From Entomortierella parvispora (taxonomy: Eukaryota; Mortierellomycota; Mortierellomycetes; Mortierellales; Mortierellaceae): a DNA stretch of 64,000 nt. The position numbers and the translations under genes were made by a program. Of the stretch, positions 45,819-56,636 are shown piece after piece. Within the stretch, counting starts at the first letter, position 1. Each line of letters begins with the position of its first letter. The stretch covers positions 1,302,001-1,366,000 of the forward strand of contig OY752143.1 of the NCBI GenBank assembly GCA_963573315.1, given 5' to 3'. The notes below the pieces were generated by a model. It did no database searches and had not been told where the DNA came from. It saw nothing but the letters and a program-made list of their open reading frames with translations.

Positions 45819-46153
45819 AGAGTTGAAGGCAGATAGGAAAGCAAAGTGTATGATGTGTGTGTGAGAGAGAGAGAGAAAGTGAGAGAGTCGAGATTGCGAA
45901 TAAAACGAAGTTCGTTCCCCCTTTTGGCACAGATGCACGCCCCAGAGTTCCCTGCAGGCGGTGTGGGCGGCCAGCCACTCAAGGGCCGGCGCGCAGGGTG
46001 AGCTTCCCACGGGGTGGAAATGCTTCTTTTTCGGTCTTTGCTCTTCTTTTTCCTTTCTTGTTCTACTTCTTTTTCTTCCTCCTGTTCTTGCTCTTGTTCT
46101 CATCACTCCTCCCTCTTTCTCTCTGCAACGCCCATCAATCAACCACCGCAAAC
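45819..46153. other. Short intergenic region, M18 promoter
   Basis: These 335 bp lie between the PMT stop and the M18 start, both on +. They hold a (GT)/(GA) run at about 45850-45885 and a long CT-rich tract (about 46020-46130) directly before the start. Nothing else is identified. Confidence 0.4.
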
Positions 46154-48721
46154 ATGGTAAGGCTGCTCATCGGCCGAATCGCACTCAGCACTCACTCAGC
46201 TGTGCGCGCTCTTTCTGTGCGCCCATTCTCCTGCGGCTTTTCTTCTTCTGCAATGTCAATGTCACCCTGGAATGTATGGACTCTTGTCTTTGGCAAAAAA
46301 GAAAAAAAGCGCGCATTCGCCCACCAATTGATCGCCGATAGCAAGGACGAGAAGCCGAACGGATACACCCAGCGGCAGAGTTTCTCACCGAATGGACTCA
46401 TTTATTGTCATGATTCCTCCTCTCAAACAATCTCCTTTTTTCTTTTTATCCCTCTAGACCGAAATCCGCCCTGCCCCCGTCGAAGCCAAGGACTTCTTGG
46501 ACTTTGTGAATCAGGCTCAGTCCCCCTTCCATGCCACTGAGCAGGCCGTGATCCGTCTTCGCAAGGCTGGATTCGAGGAGATCAAGGAGAAGGATAACTG
46601 GGACAACGTGTTGAAACGTAACGGAAAGTACTTCTTCACTCGCAACAAGTCGGCCGTCATTGCCTTCGCTGTTGGTGGAAAGTACCAGCCCGGTAACGGA
46701 TTCTCGGCCATTGGTGCACACACTGACTCCCCTTGCTTGAAGGTAAACACAAAGGTTGATGAGACCATCGTGTGGGGGATTGGCATAAAAAAATTCCATT
46801 CTCCCACCCCGCCCTCGGAGACTGTAGTGGGAGCATTCCATTGGATAGCGAGGGATGTTCATGTTTATCCGAATGACGAGCTCTAATCCAAAGAGGGACA
46901 CCTTTCATCTATTTAGGTCAAGCCCGTGTCCAAGAAGGAAAAGTTGGGATACCTCCAGGTCGGAGTCCAGCTCTACGGCGGTGGACTTTGGTATGAATGA
47001 ACTGAGTCATGCCTTTGCAGTCGAGATGAGATAGAAAAATCGTATCCTAACAGTCTGCGACATTTTCTCCCTATTTTCACAGGCACACTTGGTTCGATCG
47101 CGATCTCAGGTAAGGACACTGTAGACTTGAATGGCGGATATGCAACTGAGCTGTTGCTTCGCGAGGATGCTTACGGTTTCATTATTTTTATTATAGTGTC
47201 GCCGGTCGCGTCGTCGTTGAGACTGAGGATGGCAAGCTCGAGAGCCGCTTGGCCCGCATTGACAGACCTATTCTCCGCATTCCCACCCTGGCCATCCACT
47301 TGGATCGCTCCACCAGCGCTGACGGCTTCAAGTTCAACAACGAGACTCACTTGACTCCCATGCTCTCGACTGTTACCAAGAGGTTTGTGATTTCATCCTT
47401 GTATTCCTTCTGTTGCCGAAATATTATGTTGCAAATACTCACACGCCATTATTCATGCTGATCCAGCTTGACTGGCGAGCCTGCCAAGCCCCTCAAGCCC
47501 GATACCGAGCTCAATGGCGACGTTCCTCTCTACGAGAAGCACCACCCCGTCCTTTTGCACTTGCTTGCCCAGGAGTTGAACGTTGACAGTATGGAAATTC
47601 ACTGTGAATTATTGGATAATACTTTGACTTACTGAATGTCGTGATAACTGACGTCGACCTGTATTACTTTTGATCTATAGAGGAAAAGATTCTCGACTTT
47701 GAGCTTTGCCTCTTCGACACCCAGCCTTCCGCCATCGGAGGCGCTTACAACGAGTTCATTTTCTCTGGACGCCTGGACAACTTGATGATGTCCTTCTGCT
47801 CCATCGAGGCTTTGATCCGCAGCTTGAACAACAGCGAGTCTTTAGCCAACGACCCCAACATTCGTCTTGTTTCTCTTTTCGATAACGAGGAGGTCGGATC
47901 CAACACTGCCCATGGTGCCGACTCGAACTTGCTCCCCAGCACTTTTGAGCGTCTCTCTAACGCCATCTACGACAACGAAACTGCCGCCAACAGAGTAGGA
48001 CAATGTTTTAAGTCCTTGTCCTTTTTGTGACGACTCTACCTATGAACATATGCTCATTGTTCCTTTTTTACTCTTCATAGTCTGCCACTGCTTACTTGCA
48101 GGCTTTGCCCAAGAGTTACTTGATCAGTGCCGATATGGCCCACGCTGTCCACCCCAACTACTCTGAGAAGCACGACGATGGCCATCGCCCCCACATGCAC
48201 AAGGGTGTCGTTGTCAAGGTCAACGCTAACCAGGTAATGCATAACGGTTCTCTTTGGGAAGCGATAACAAGATTTGTAATTCAAATATCGTTGAAATTAA
48301 CTCGCATTTTTGTATTAAATAGCGCTACGCCACCACCGCCCCCACCACCGTTGTCTTGCGTGAGGTTGCCAAGAAGTACCAGGTTCCCCTCCAAGAGTTT
48401 GTCGTCCGCAACGACAGCCCTTGCGGTTCCACTATTGGACCTATGCTCTCTGCCAAGCTTGGTCTCCGCACTGTCGGTATGTTACAGTGCCTTAGCATGT
48501 ATAAAATCCACGGGAACAATTCCTGTCATCTTTTCTAACAATCTTTTTTTTTGTTTCCACTTTTGACCCAATTATTGCCTCCAGATGTTGGAAACCCTCA
48601 GCTCAGCATGCACTCTTGCCGCGAAGTTTGCGGTACTGAGGATGTTGCCTTGGCCATCCAGCTGTTCGAGGGTTTCTTCGAGGAATTCCCCAGCGTCGAT
48701 GCTCGTTTGACCGTCGATTAA
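46154..48721 (+). CDS. Aspartyl aminopeptidase (peptidase family M18)
   Basis: Predicted exons are 46154..46156 (ATG alone) or 46154..46273, then 46458..46742, 46917..46990, 47083..47109, 47197..47382, 47467..47588, 47681..47994, 48081..48233, 48323..48476 and 48585..48721. The short form has 484 residues, the family norm. Metal and active-site motifs: [12 protein letters not shown] (zinc His and Asp), [15 protein letters not shown] (general base Glu-Glu), [14 protein letters not shown] (zinc Asp and His) and SCREVCG near the end. It removes N-terminal Asp/Glu from peptides; yeast Ape4 is cytosolic and is carried to the vacuole by autophagy. The long first exon would add 40 residues with Arg and Ser but no Asp/Glu ([20 protein letters not shown]...), typical of a mitochondrial presequence. 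Both donors (gtaagg and gtatgg) are in phase 0. Confidence 0.92.
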
Positions 48722-48919
48722 ATTAACTAAAAAAAAGTGCCATGCGCGCATGTTAGCACTCTATTCCCCTCCCTTCCCATTACCGTCTTTCCACCTTTCA
48801 ACAATTGTTCACATCGGTTACTAAAATCATAAAGTGTTTATGGCAAGATTTTATTTTATTTCTGGACCACCGCACTGGCTGCAAAAAATATAAACTTATG
48901 GTACAAAGAGGAGGGGATT

Positions 48920-50425
48920 CTAGACTTTAGTTCCCCACCCGCCGTCATGGCGGCGTCTAGCACAGTCATTGGCATTGAGACCCAACTTGTTCGCGAGTCT
49001 TTCCCGCTTGGAGACTTCAAAACTTTGGGCGCTCTGAGTCTTGACGGCGACCATGCCCAACTGTCTAGAGCCCACACTCGTGGTTGATTCTGAGAGCTGG
49101 TTCTGGGATTTCAACAAGTTCTTTGAGACATGAAGGCCGGGCTGATGGGTGTTTTTGGACAAGGCCGTGGAGCTGTCCTTGTCGTCGTCGTTGCTGGCAG
49201 CATTCGCCTCTGCCTCTGCGGACTCGGGATCGGTGGACTGAGGACGGCGCGTGGCATTGGGTCGGGAGGCGAGGGTGACAGAGCGGGATTCCACCTTTTG
49301 ACGACGGGCAGCATCCTTGGGGGCAAGACGACGGTTGTTGAGGACGAGCTCGTTTGTCTTTGGGTCGACCTTGATCCCTCCATTTGATGAATCATCGGGC
49401 AAGATCCAGTTTCCATGCTCATCGACCAAAACGCTGTTCAACTGCTGTTCATCCTCATCCATAGAGCTGCTATCTTCTTGTTCTCCAGCAGCGGCCTCGG
49501 ACTCATCACTGGATCCATCAAAAGCATCTTCGGACAGGTAGAAATCTGCAAATTCTCTCTCGGCACCTCGATCCATGGCCAATTTACAATGACCCTTGTC
49601 CAACATGTGTCGGCGTACACTGGCCAAGTTTTTGAACTTTGACTGGATTTCCTGATTAGGCTTCAGATCCTGAGCAAAGACCGATGGCGTACACCAAAGA
49701 CAATCCAGATCCTTTGTCAATTTCTCGGCAAGGTACTCGAGCATACCCTCAAGATCGATCAAGCGTTCAGAAGAAGGCAAGAAAAATCCATGGACGGAAT
49801 GCATGTGGTCGTAATTGTGCAGCCCGTCTTCAGACTCATGAGAACAGAACAAACAAACGGTTTCGCTTGGTGCCTTTTGTTCTACGACCATGTTGGTGGT
49901 ATTGCTCCGCGATTCGTTGGTAGTCGTATCTGTAGGCGTCTCTGTTGAATCTTCTGATGCAGTGGCGGCGGCGGCGGCGGCGTCCTGTTCCTTCTTCATC
50001 TTCTTCTCGTAAAGAGCGGTGATCTGCTTATGTTTCTTGGACTGTTGATGATTTTCAAAGGCCTGGAAGGACAAGTATTTCTTTCCGCAGGGAATACATT
50101 CCGGTTGGGCTACCTCGGCAGGGTTGGCCAGTTCACGAGAGGCCGTGACCAATTGCGCAAAAACGTCGGCAGGTACGGGAGGCAAACCGACCATCTTGCG
50201 TTTGAGGTTATACGTATGCCAGTCGGATTTGTGATGTTGCTGCTGGGTCTCGAGGGAAGGGAGACGGATTCCACAAGAAAGACATGTTGTTGATTGTCCT
50301 ATGGTTTGAGGAAGAGGGTCGGCCAGGGTTAGTTAGTGCTGGGTGAGAATTTGGTAACAAGAAAAGGTGCAAAAGCAAAAAGTTTTACCGATGGATGGCT
50401 GAGGGACGTTGATGGCGTAGGACAT
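48920..50425 (-). CDS. REI1: Rei1/ZNF622-type pre-60S ribosome factor
   Basis: Exons 50389..50425 and 48920..50298 give 471 residues. Four C2H2-like zinc fingers occur as in the family: CLSCGIRLPSLETQQQHHKS then DWHTYNLKRKMVGLPPV; CIPCGKKYLSFQAFENHQQS; CLFCSHESEDGLHNYDHMHS then VHGFFLP; and CLWC with SVRRHMLDKGHCKL. An acidic region (EDSSSMDEDEQQ) and the block DEHGNWILPD follow, with a conserved basic C terminus (KLGLNANDCARR). Rei1 works in the cytoplasm in the last steps of 60S maturation, probing the polypeptide tunnel and helping Arx1 removal. An Ala/Asp/Thr-rich segment lies at about residues 110-145. The closely related Reh1 cannot be fully excluded. It shares a 708-bp divergent region with the F-box/LRR gene. 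Confidence 0.88.
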
Positions 50426-51133
50426 TAGGGTAGTGGTGGTGGTGGAGGGGGTGAGATGAGGAGCGGTAGTTGAGGCGAGAATGATGAGGGAGAGGAGTGG
50501 GTTGGGGTTGTGATGAATGAAAGGAATCAGGACCAGGTATTTATAATGAGGGTCCTTCGCCCTTGACTAAGCACACCAAGCACAGGACGCCACCTGAGTG
50601 TTCTGCGACGATCGATTTCGCAGCAAAAGCTCTCTCCCGCAGTTTTCCACTTTCTTGTTCTTGTGGAACGGGTCTTCAATTTCAGCAGCGTCCCTCGTTG
50701 CTGCGGCTGCTCAGGTGGACAGATCCAGTCGACGCAGCCATTCGCCCATGTCCTCCCTCCTGTTCATGCAATCACACCTGCAGAAGTACAGTTGTGCAGT
50801 TTCTTTGTGGAGGCGTCCATAATAAGAACGCATGGATCCGGCCTATCCTCGATCTGGCACTCCAGGAACCCAAGACGTCCTGCGGGGACTTTGGCGCTGT
50901 TGGGACAGGGTCACGTGCAGGGTAGCGATCTCTCGATCTTCCGCCCATTGCGCCATCGCGCAACCGCAGAGCGGAATGGAGCTGTCGCCATCGTCTCTTC
51001 CTCTTTTTTTTTCCCCTTCCTCTCGTTTCCCCTGTCCGTCTTCTTCTTCACTTTCCTGATCTTGCTCCTCACTTTCATCAATCTTCTGCCTTCGCTGTCC
51101 AAGAACTCCAAGAACCAAAACGACAAACAAACC
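50426..51133. other. Divergent region Rei1 / F-box-LRR
   Basis: These 708 bp hold both promoters. A GGTGGTGGTGGAGGGG-type run adjoins the Rei1 start, and a CT-rich tract with T11 (about 51000-51050) precedes the F-box start. Open frames read through upstream of 51134, but they lack domain content and the ATG at 51134 has a good context (aaaccATGtc). Confidence 0.45.
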
Positions 51134-53047
51134 ATGTCGATAGCTCAACTAGATACGCCACCACCAAGGTCAACAACACTCCTGGTCGAGTGCATGGACC
51201 ATGTCCTTTCCTACCTTCGATACAACCAACTGCCCACTCTGGTCTCTCTCCTGAGAGTGAACAGTACTCTATTTCATCTCACCGTCCCTGTTCTCTACAG
51301 GAACCCCTTCCTCGTCGTTTACCAACACCGATTCTGGTCCATTCAGGAAAAAGAAGAGCGATATGTTCTCTTGCTAAAGCTGTTTCTTTCCGAGCTTGAT
51401 CCGTCTCTGCGCGAGCAATTGCCTCCAGTCCAGGAAGAAGAGGAAGAAGAGGAATGGAACGAGGCTGAGGATGGCTACTTGAATCACCAATCGAGTCAAC
51501 ACAAATCAAACGAACCCTTGAAGGATCAACACGACATCAAGAAAACGACGCCTGCCTTGCTGCGAGGAGAAGGTGGTTCTCGCAAGTACTTTTACCACTA
51601 TCGAAAACATGACCACAACTTTCTGGCCCAACACGCGATCCCCACATTATTCGGCTCGAGGACAAGCTACCTGGGAGCATTAGACTTGACCTCCTTATAC
51701 AAAGCAGCCACTGCGTTGACCATGGCCAACCCGAACGACAACACAAGCGACACCAACATACAGCAAAAAGTGGATGGCGATCGATCGATTCTCTCAATCT
51801 TGGATCAATTGTTCATTATTCACTGCGACTACCGCCCCTTGAGCCTTTGCATGTCTATACTACGGGTCCATCAATTTCGAAAGGCGCTCCCATTTCTATC
51901 TTTGCTTCAAGGGCTGGACATTCAGCATATCAAGTCGGTTCCGGACGAGGGAGATGAGAACTTGGATGCCTTGGTGGATTGGATCCAGACGCACGATCGA
52001 ACCTTTGGAACACTGCGAGAACTGTCCCTTGGAGGAACAACTGAATTTGACATTTTTGATGGAGGAACTTCTAAAGCGTTGGTCCGGATCCCCCAGGCAT
52101 TTAGAAAACTTGCCGTTCTTAATACACGATCCTGGAGCAAAGGCTGGTCCATGATTGACCAAGTCGATGTTGAGGTTTTGGAAAGACTGGCTATGGATCA
52201 CGGAGAGGGGCCGGATTCTCGAAATGGGCCTTCGTTTTTTACGAGGTGCAAATCCTTGAAGGTGCTGGATATCTTTGTGCCGGAGCTCAACATGTTCAAG
52301 GTCGTGGCAGATCTATATAAAAGTCGGGTTTTGGGAATAGATGTCGCCCTTTTGAACCCAGAAGGCTCATTAAGGGCACAACTGTCAAATCGATGGACCG
52401 CGCCGCCCTGTTTGCCACCGGTAGAGAGATTGTACATCTCGGGATTCCATGATCCGTTGAAGAATGCATTGGAGGATGCCGCGGTTGGATTAAGTCAAAC
52501 TTTGCAAGTTTTGAAGGCTACGTCAATGAGACGCCACGCTGTACAAGAGTCCACGCTGAGCTTTGGTGAGCCGCTTTTCCAGCTGCATATGCCGTTTTTG
52601 CACGAATTACAGTTGCAATGGGATATTGCACTCGAGTTTCGATTCGAACTATTGCGCTGCTGTCCAAATCTGACGAGTTTGCGATTATTGGTGAACGGTC
52701 TCGAGTCTTGTGGTCGACCCAATAACCCTTTGGATCCAATTCTGGAATTGAGAAAACTGCAAGTCCTTCAGCTGATGGGTAGGTGGCCATTGACGAAGGA
52801 TTTTGTTGATCAGATCCCAAAGAGGTTGACGGGGCTAAAGATTTTGGATCTTGAACGATGCTTTGGCGTTGACTTGAATGAGGTCATGGAAGCAGTTCAC
52901 TCTATGGAGTTTCTGTGGAGAGTTGGATGGTTCTTGGGAGAGGACCTTTCCGAAGATGAGCAACTAAATTATTCTTTGGCATTGTGGAAGCAGAAGGCTC
53001 CAAAGATCCGGGTCGGCAGTATAGGGTTCAGCGAGTACCTGATTTAG
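51134..53047 (+). CDS. F-box protein with leucine-rich-repeat-like C terminus
   Basis: A single exon gives 637 residues from ATG at 51134. An F-box-like segment opens it (LVECMDHVLSYLRYNQLPTL with SLLRVNSTLFHLTVPVLYRN, about residues 17-60). A hydrophilic insert with an Asp/Glu run follows (EEEEEEEW). From about 230 on the sequence has irregular LRR-like units: SLLQGLDIQHI, LRELSLGG, LAVLNTRSW, LKVLDIFVPEL, LHELQLQWDI, NLTSLRLLVNGL, KLQVLQLMGRW and LKILDLERCFG. This is the usual fungal F-box/LRR layout for an SCF ubiquitin ligase substrate receptor. The substrate is unknown. It differs from the tandem F-box array downstream and belongs to another subfamily. Confidence 0.78.
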   Translation: MSIAQLDTPPPRSTTLLVECMDHVLSYLRYNQLPTLVSLLRVNSTLFHLTVPVLYRNPFLVVYQHRFWSIQEKEERYVLLLKLFLSELDPSLREQLPPVQEEEEEEEWNEAEDGYLNHQSSQHKSNEPLKDQHDIKKTTPALLRGEGGSRKYFYHYRKHDHNFLAQHAIPTLFGSRTSYLGALDLTSLYKAATALTMANPNDNTSDTNIQQKVDGDRSILSILDQLFIIHCDYRPLSLCMSILRVHQFRKALPFLSLLQGLDIQHIKSVPDEGDENLDALVDWIQTHDRTFGTLRELSLGGTTEFDIFDGGTSKALVRIPQAFRKLAVLNTRSWSKGWSMIDQVDVEVLERLAMDHGEGPDSRNGPSFFTRCKSLKVLDIFVPELNMFKVVADLYKSRVLGIDVALLNPEGSLRAQLSNRWTAPPCLPPVERLYISGFHDPLKNALEDAAVGLSQTLQVLKATSMRRHAVQESTLSFGEPLFQLHMPFLHELQLQWDIALEFRFELLRCCPNLTSLRLLVNGLESCGRPNNPLDPILELRKLQVLQLMGRWPLTKDFVDQIPKRLTGLKILDLERCFGVDLNEVMEAVHSMEFLWRVGWFLGEDLSEDEQLNYSLALWKQKAPKIRVGSIGFSEYLI

Positions 53048-53836
53048 AGAAGGAGAAGAGGTGAATCCGGGTTGCCCGGTCAAGCAAAGGCAAGGGCACA
53101 ATAAACAAAATAAAAAAGAGAAAAAAAAAGAGTGGAGCAAGAAAATGTATGGTGCCTTTCACGCGCCTAGCGCTGAATGAATGTGGGAGACCTTCCACGA
53201 ATTCTATGGACAAACTTCCCACGGGCAAATGCTTGAGACAGGACCCACGGGGTGGAGAGCTGAAGAGACAAAGGGGAGAAAAGAATCTGATAAGGTCGAC
53301 CCGCATCGGAGTCGGAACGGAGACCGGAGTCCGACTGGCTGGCGGTGCCACTCCATCCATCTCCAGGATCTGATAACGAGAATCTCTGGCTGGCGGGCTT
53401 GATGGTGGTGGTCCCAGCCTTGCTTACTCCTGCGCGGATGAGTCGTTTAACTGTAGTGGTAAGGTCTGTCAGACTAGCTCAATTGCCTTCTATTCATTGG
53501 GGAGTTGGTCCTTCTTTGGTTTCTGTTTAGGTTACCGGTCTCCGCTCTACCACCCGGCACCTTCGAAGGATGTTCCATGTCAGCGCTGTCTTCGCGTGTT
53601 TTGAACACCCACCCTCTCCTCTTTCATTGTCGCGCCCTGTGCGTCCAAAAAGTATAAAGAGGGAGCTCTCCAATACACGAGAAACCTGCCCTTTCTCTCT
53701 TCTTTCCTCTCCTCCTCTCTGCCTTACCACGCACGCTCTTTCCTGCCACCTTCTTTCCCTATCCCTTTCTTTCACTTGCATTCATTGCTCATTTCTTTCT
53801 TGTACATTTCGTTTCATTCATATACATTCATCAATC
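53048..53836. other. Intergenic region before the CREG-like gene
   Basis: These 789 bp show no supported gene. A pyrimidine-rich leader with ctttccctctc-type units (about 53695-53800) directly precedes the next start. A possible TATA-like 'gtataaag' at about 53651-53658 lies some 180 bp upstream of that start. Confidence 0.4.
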
Positions 53837-54894
53837 ATGCATCCCATTCGCTCCCTTCTCTCGTTGACTGCCCTCTCGGCTTTGGCCCTGGCTGCTGTCG
53901 TTCCCCACAACTGTCGCGACACTGACAAGATCTCTGCTGCAGGCGAATCCCTCGAGCAGGCTGCTGGGTTGGCCCGTAACCTCGTCAAGAACACCAACGT
54001 TGGAACCTTCATGACCGTCATGAACGATGCTCGTCAGGAAGGACGTCTGGAGGGTAATAATGAGGATGGTGTCTCAACCAATCAAGCTGCCGTTGCACAA
54101 CCGTTGGGCAAAAAGAACTCGTATTGATTTTCTTGTTTCTCTTGTTGAATTTGATAGGCTACCCCTTTGGAAGCATGGATTACTATGTGGATGACTGTGA
54201 CCAGCCCGGCACCCCATTGATGTTGTTGTCCAGCTTGCAGATCAACATTCGGAACGCAGAGACAAGGAACAAGGTCTCGCTTGCCATCCGCAAGTTGCCC
54301 GCCGAGGGCGAGAAGGGCAACCCCATGGTGGATCCTCGCGTTACCCTCATGGGACACTTGGTCCCTGTGAACAAGGAGAAGGTAAAGAAAATGCACAAAC
54401 AAACGAAAGAGAGCAGGGAAGAACACAGAGAGCAGTCGTGGCTCTCTTTCTCTCTCTCTTGCAGGCAGAGACAACTAAAAAGTTGGGAATCATTACCAAA
54501 GATGGAGAAAAGGGTGCCAGCTGGCAGGGCAACTTTCTTTTTTCTGTTGACAAAAGGTGTCTGAGCATCCACCGGCCTGTTGCTTGTTGCTCTTTTACTC
54601 ACGCCGTTCCCTCCTTACCTACAATAGCATGCTCGCGCCGAGGCCTGCTTTGTTGCCAAGCACCCAGAAGCCAAGTGGTGGTTGCCCGGTGCCGGATTCC
54701 ATGACTTCAAGTGGTACAATATGGAAATTGATGATATTTACTACATTGGAGGCTTTGGTGGTATCCATTACATTGGCTGGATCGATGTTGCGACCTACTA
54801 CAATGCCGAGAGCCTGTCGTCGTCAACGAAATTGCTGTTGGACGAGATGGACCTTGAGTCCGTGTCTTCATCGTTGTTGTTGCAGCGCCAGTAA
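53837..54894 (+). CDS. Secreted CREG-like protein (FMN-binding split-barrel fold)
   Basis: Predicted exons are 53837..54053, 54158..54381 and 54628..54894, giving 235 residues. A signal peptide covers about residues 1-20 (MHPIRSLLSLTALSALALAA). The mature part shows CREG landmarks: ARNLVKNTNVGTFMTV, then YPFGSMDYYVDD, LMLLSSLQINIRNA, DPRVTLMGHLVPV, ACFVAKHPEAKWWLPGAGF and the final IHYIGWIDVATYYNA. CREG proteins are glycoproteins of the secretory or lysosomal route with a pyridoxamine-oxidase-like fold that usually lacks flavin. In fungi they occur as secreted or vacuolar proteins of unknown function. The C-terminal run of Ser and Leu is not typical. The gene sits between two unrelated F-box loci. 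Confidence 0.82.
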
Positions 54895-55283
54895 AGGACG
54901 ACATGAATAAACAGTGTGCTATCATGGTTTCCTGACCACCTTATAACAAATAAGCGCATGTTCACACAACAATGGCCAACCTTTGACAGAAGGCCATTCA
55001 TCCTTCGTAAAGCCCATTAAGGCTGAAGCCGATTCTTCATGCGAACAGTTGGCGAGACGTCCAGTGGTATCACTGACACGGTGGATATTTGCCTTTTTTT
55101 TTTGTTTTGATTGTGGTCTGTCTCTTTGATCAGCATGCCTGCCCGCCTGCCATCGCTTCTGCCTCTCTGACTCTTTCTCCTTTTCTTCTTTCTTCTATCT
55201 TCTCGTTTCCCTCGCCTCCCTGTTTTCTCTGCTCTATGTTACCCGCAGATCAACCTCGAGGAGCATCCCTTTACACCTTCACT
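54895..55283. other. Intergenic region before the F-box array
   Basis: These 389 bp have a T-rich run (about 55092-55106) and a CT-rich leader (about 55155-55240). The frame of the next gene is open further upstream to about 55089, without recognisable content. No other feature is visible. Confidence 0.4.
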
Positions 55284-56324
55284 ATGCCTCGAAAGAAATC
55301 AGACCCATCCCTGGCAACCGCGGCAACATCGTCGACCACGTCTGTAAAGGGCTACACGCGTTCATCTACCACACTTGCGCCTCTCGCTCTCCATATGCCA
55401 GAGAGTATTCCTTCATTTCCCACCCTAACCAGGTCTGTCAAACGCAAGACTATATCCACGTCAGTCGATCGAAAAGAAGAACCTCGGTCAAAACCAAAGC
55501 GAACCAGAAAACCTACCCTCGATGCAAGCAATCAAGAAGTTGGCACCTCGTCGTCTTCTACCAACGCCATCCTGCTCGAACCTCCTACTCGCGTCAAGAG
55601 TGCAGCCGAGCGTCTTCCGTCCGAGGTGTGGCACATGATCATGAACTACCTGCCCACATCCCATGTGGTGCCTTTGGCGTCTGTTTGCAGGACTCTTCTT
55701 CGCGATTGTTTGCTCTGGCCGTGCTGGAAGACTATTTGTGAGGAAAATAAGCTTGGGGAGCCGAAACGAAAGTACAAGTCGTACATGGCCTTGGTGTGCT
55801 CTGAATCCTGCTACATGTGTGACCGATGTGATCTTCGGAGCACGGGCACAGGCCTGTTCAAGCGTGAGGAGATCCCTATCAAAATCAAGAACATGGGCGA
55901 CCAAGGTCATGTCTGGCAGCTCTGTCGAGACTGTCGCCTTGATTACTATAACGTGTTTCCGGAAACAGAGTTCTTGAACGGCGTGGGAACTTACGGAGTG
56001 ACCTTGTCTTGGATCCGCGACAACCTTCACTTGAAGCCAGAAGATCTCACAGGAGTCGAGTCCTATTATGAGCAACCGGACTTGGAGGAGCAATACGATT
56101 GGGAAACTGAAGAAGAGGCATACTACCGTCTCGAACGCGCTTGGGACACGGTGGGTACCCAAAGATATCCAAAGAATCAAGTCTACTGGACCGCACTGAA
56201 GAAATATGGAGGGACGGTGGGACTGGGTGCAGTTCAGCGAAAAGTTGCATTGGATGTCTTGAAGGCTTACAAAAGAAGAAAGTATCCCGCTCGTGCTGCT
56301 GCGATCGACGCGCAAAAGTTGTGA
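55284..56324 (+). CDS. Array F-box protein A (F-box + CxxC...CxxC module)
   Basis: A single exon gives 346 residues from ATG at 55284 (ctATGcctcg). The N-terminal 100 or so residues are basic and Ser/Thr-rich with likely nuclear signals (KPKRTRKP). An F-box follows (LPSEVWHMIMNYLPTSHVVP, about 111-150). Next comes the array's hallmark block: LGEPKRKYKSYMALVCSES, CYMCDRCDLRSTGTG and WQLCRDCRLDYY, giving two CxxC pairs likely to bind zinc. The C-terminal HGG signature is altered to YGGTVGLGAV, and an acidic Tyr-rich insert (EEQYDWETEEEAYY) is found only in this copy. I infer an SCF-type adaptor; the partner of the cysteine module is unknown. The start could be further upstream but this ATG fits the other copies. 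Confidence 0.78.
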   Translation: MPRKKSDPSLATAATSSTTSVKGYTRSSTTLAPLALHMPESIPSFPTLTRSVKRKTISTSVDRKEEPRSKPKRTRKPTLDASNQEVGTSSSSTNAILLEPPTRVKSAAERLPSEVWHMIMNYLPTSHVVPLASVCRTLLRDCLLWPCWKTICEENKLGEPKRKYKSYMALVCSESCYMCDRCDLRSTGTGLFKREEIPIKIKNMGDQGHVWQLCRDCRLDYYNVFPETEFLNGVGTYGVTLSWIRDNLHLKPEDLTGVESYYEQPDLEEQYDWETEEEAYYRLERAWDTVGTQRYPKNQVYWTALKKYGGTVGLGAVQRKVALDVLKAYKRRKYPARAAAIDAQKL

Positions 56325-56636
56325 CCAACCTCCAGTTCCGGCCGCTGGCAGCTCACGTTGGTTGAGAATCATTAAAGGACAAGCAATAAAAATGAAATCG
56401 TTTGTATGTTGTCGCTTGTTTATTCTTCTGTGGTCCCTTTTTTTTTTCCTTCGCAAACGTGTGGAATCTTGACGACCAAGAAAAAGTCTTTGTGATTGTG
56501 ACATTGTGCTGTTTGATCAACAACGGTAGAGCCTCTTTGTCCTCATTCTTTTTCTCTTCGTTTCCTTTATTTCTGCGCCTTCCTCCCCTCTGCCTCGGCT
56601 TACATCCCCCCGCCTTTCTATCAAAGACCTGTCATC
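56325..56636. other. Spacer between array copies A and B
   Basis: This 312-bp spacer has T-rich and CT-rich tracts (about 56437-56460 and 56535-56600) leading to the next start. It also holds the presumed poly(A) region of copy A (aataaaaatgaaatc near 56385). Nothing else is seen. Confidence 0.4.

Noticed and set aside
45857-46540. One continuous 227-codon protein before the M18 body
   Set aside because: The second half runs through intron sequence out of frame with M18; only the 40 codons from 46154 are of interest.
50663-51133. N-terminal extension of the F-box/LRR protein
   Set aside because: The frame begins at a non-ATG region, is promoter-like and CT-rich, and the ATG at 51134 directly precedes the F-box.
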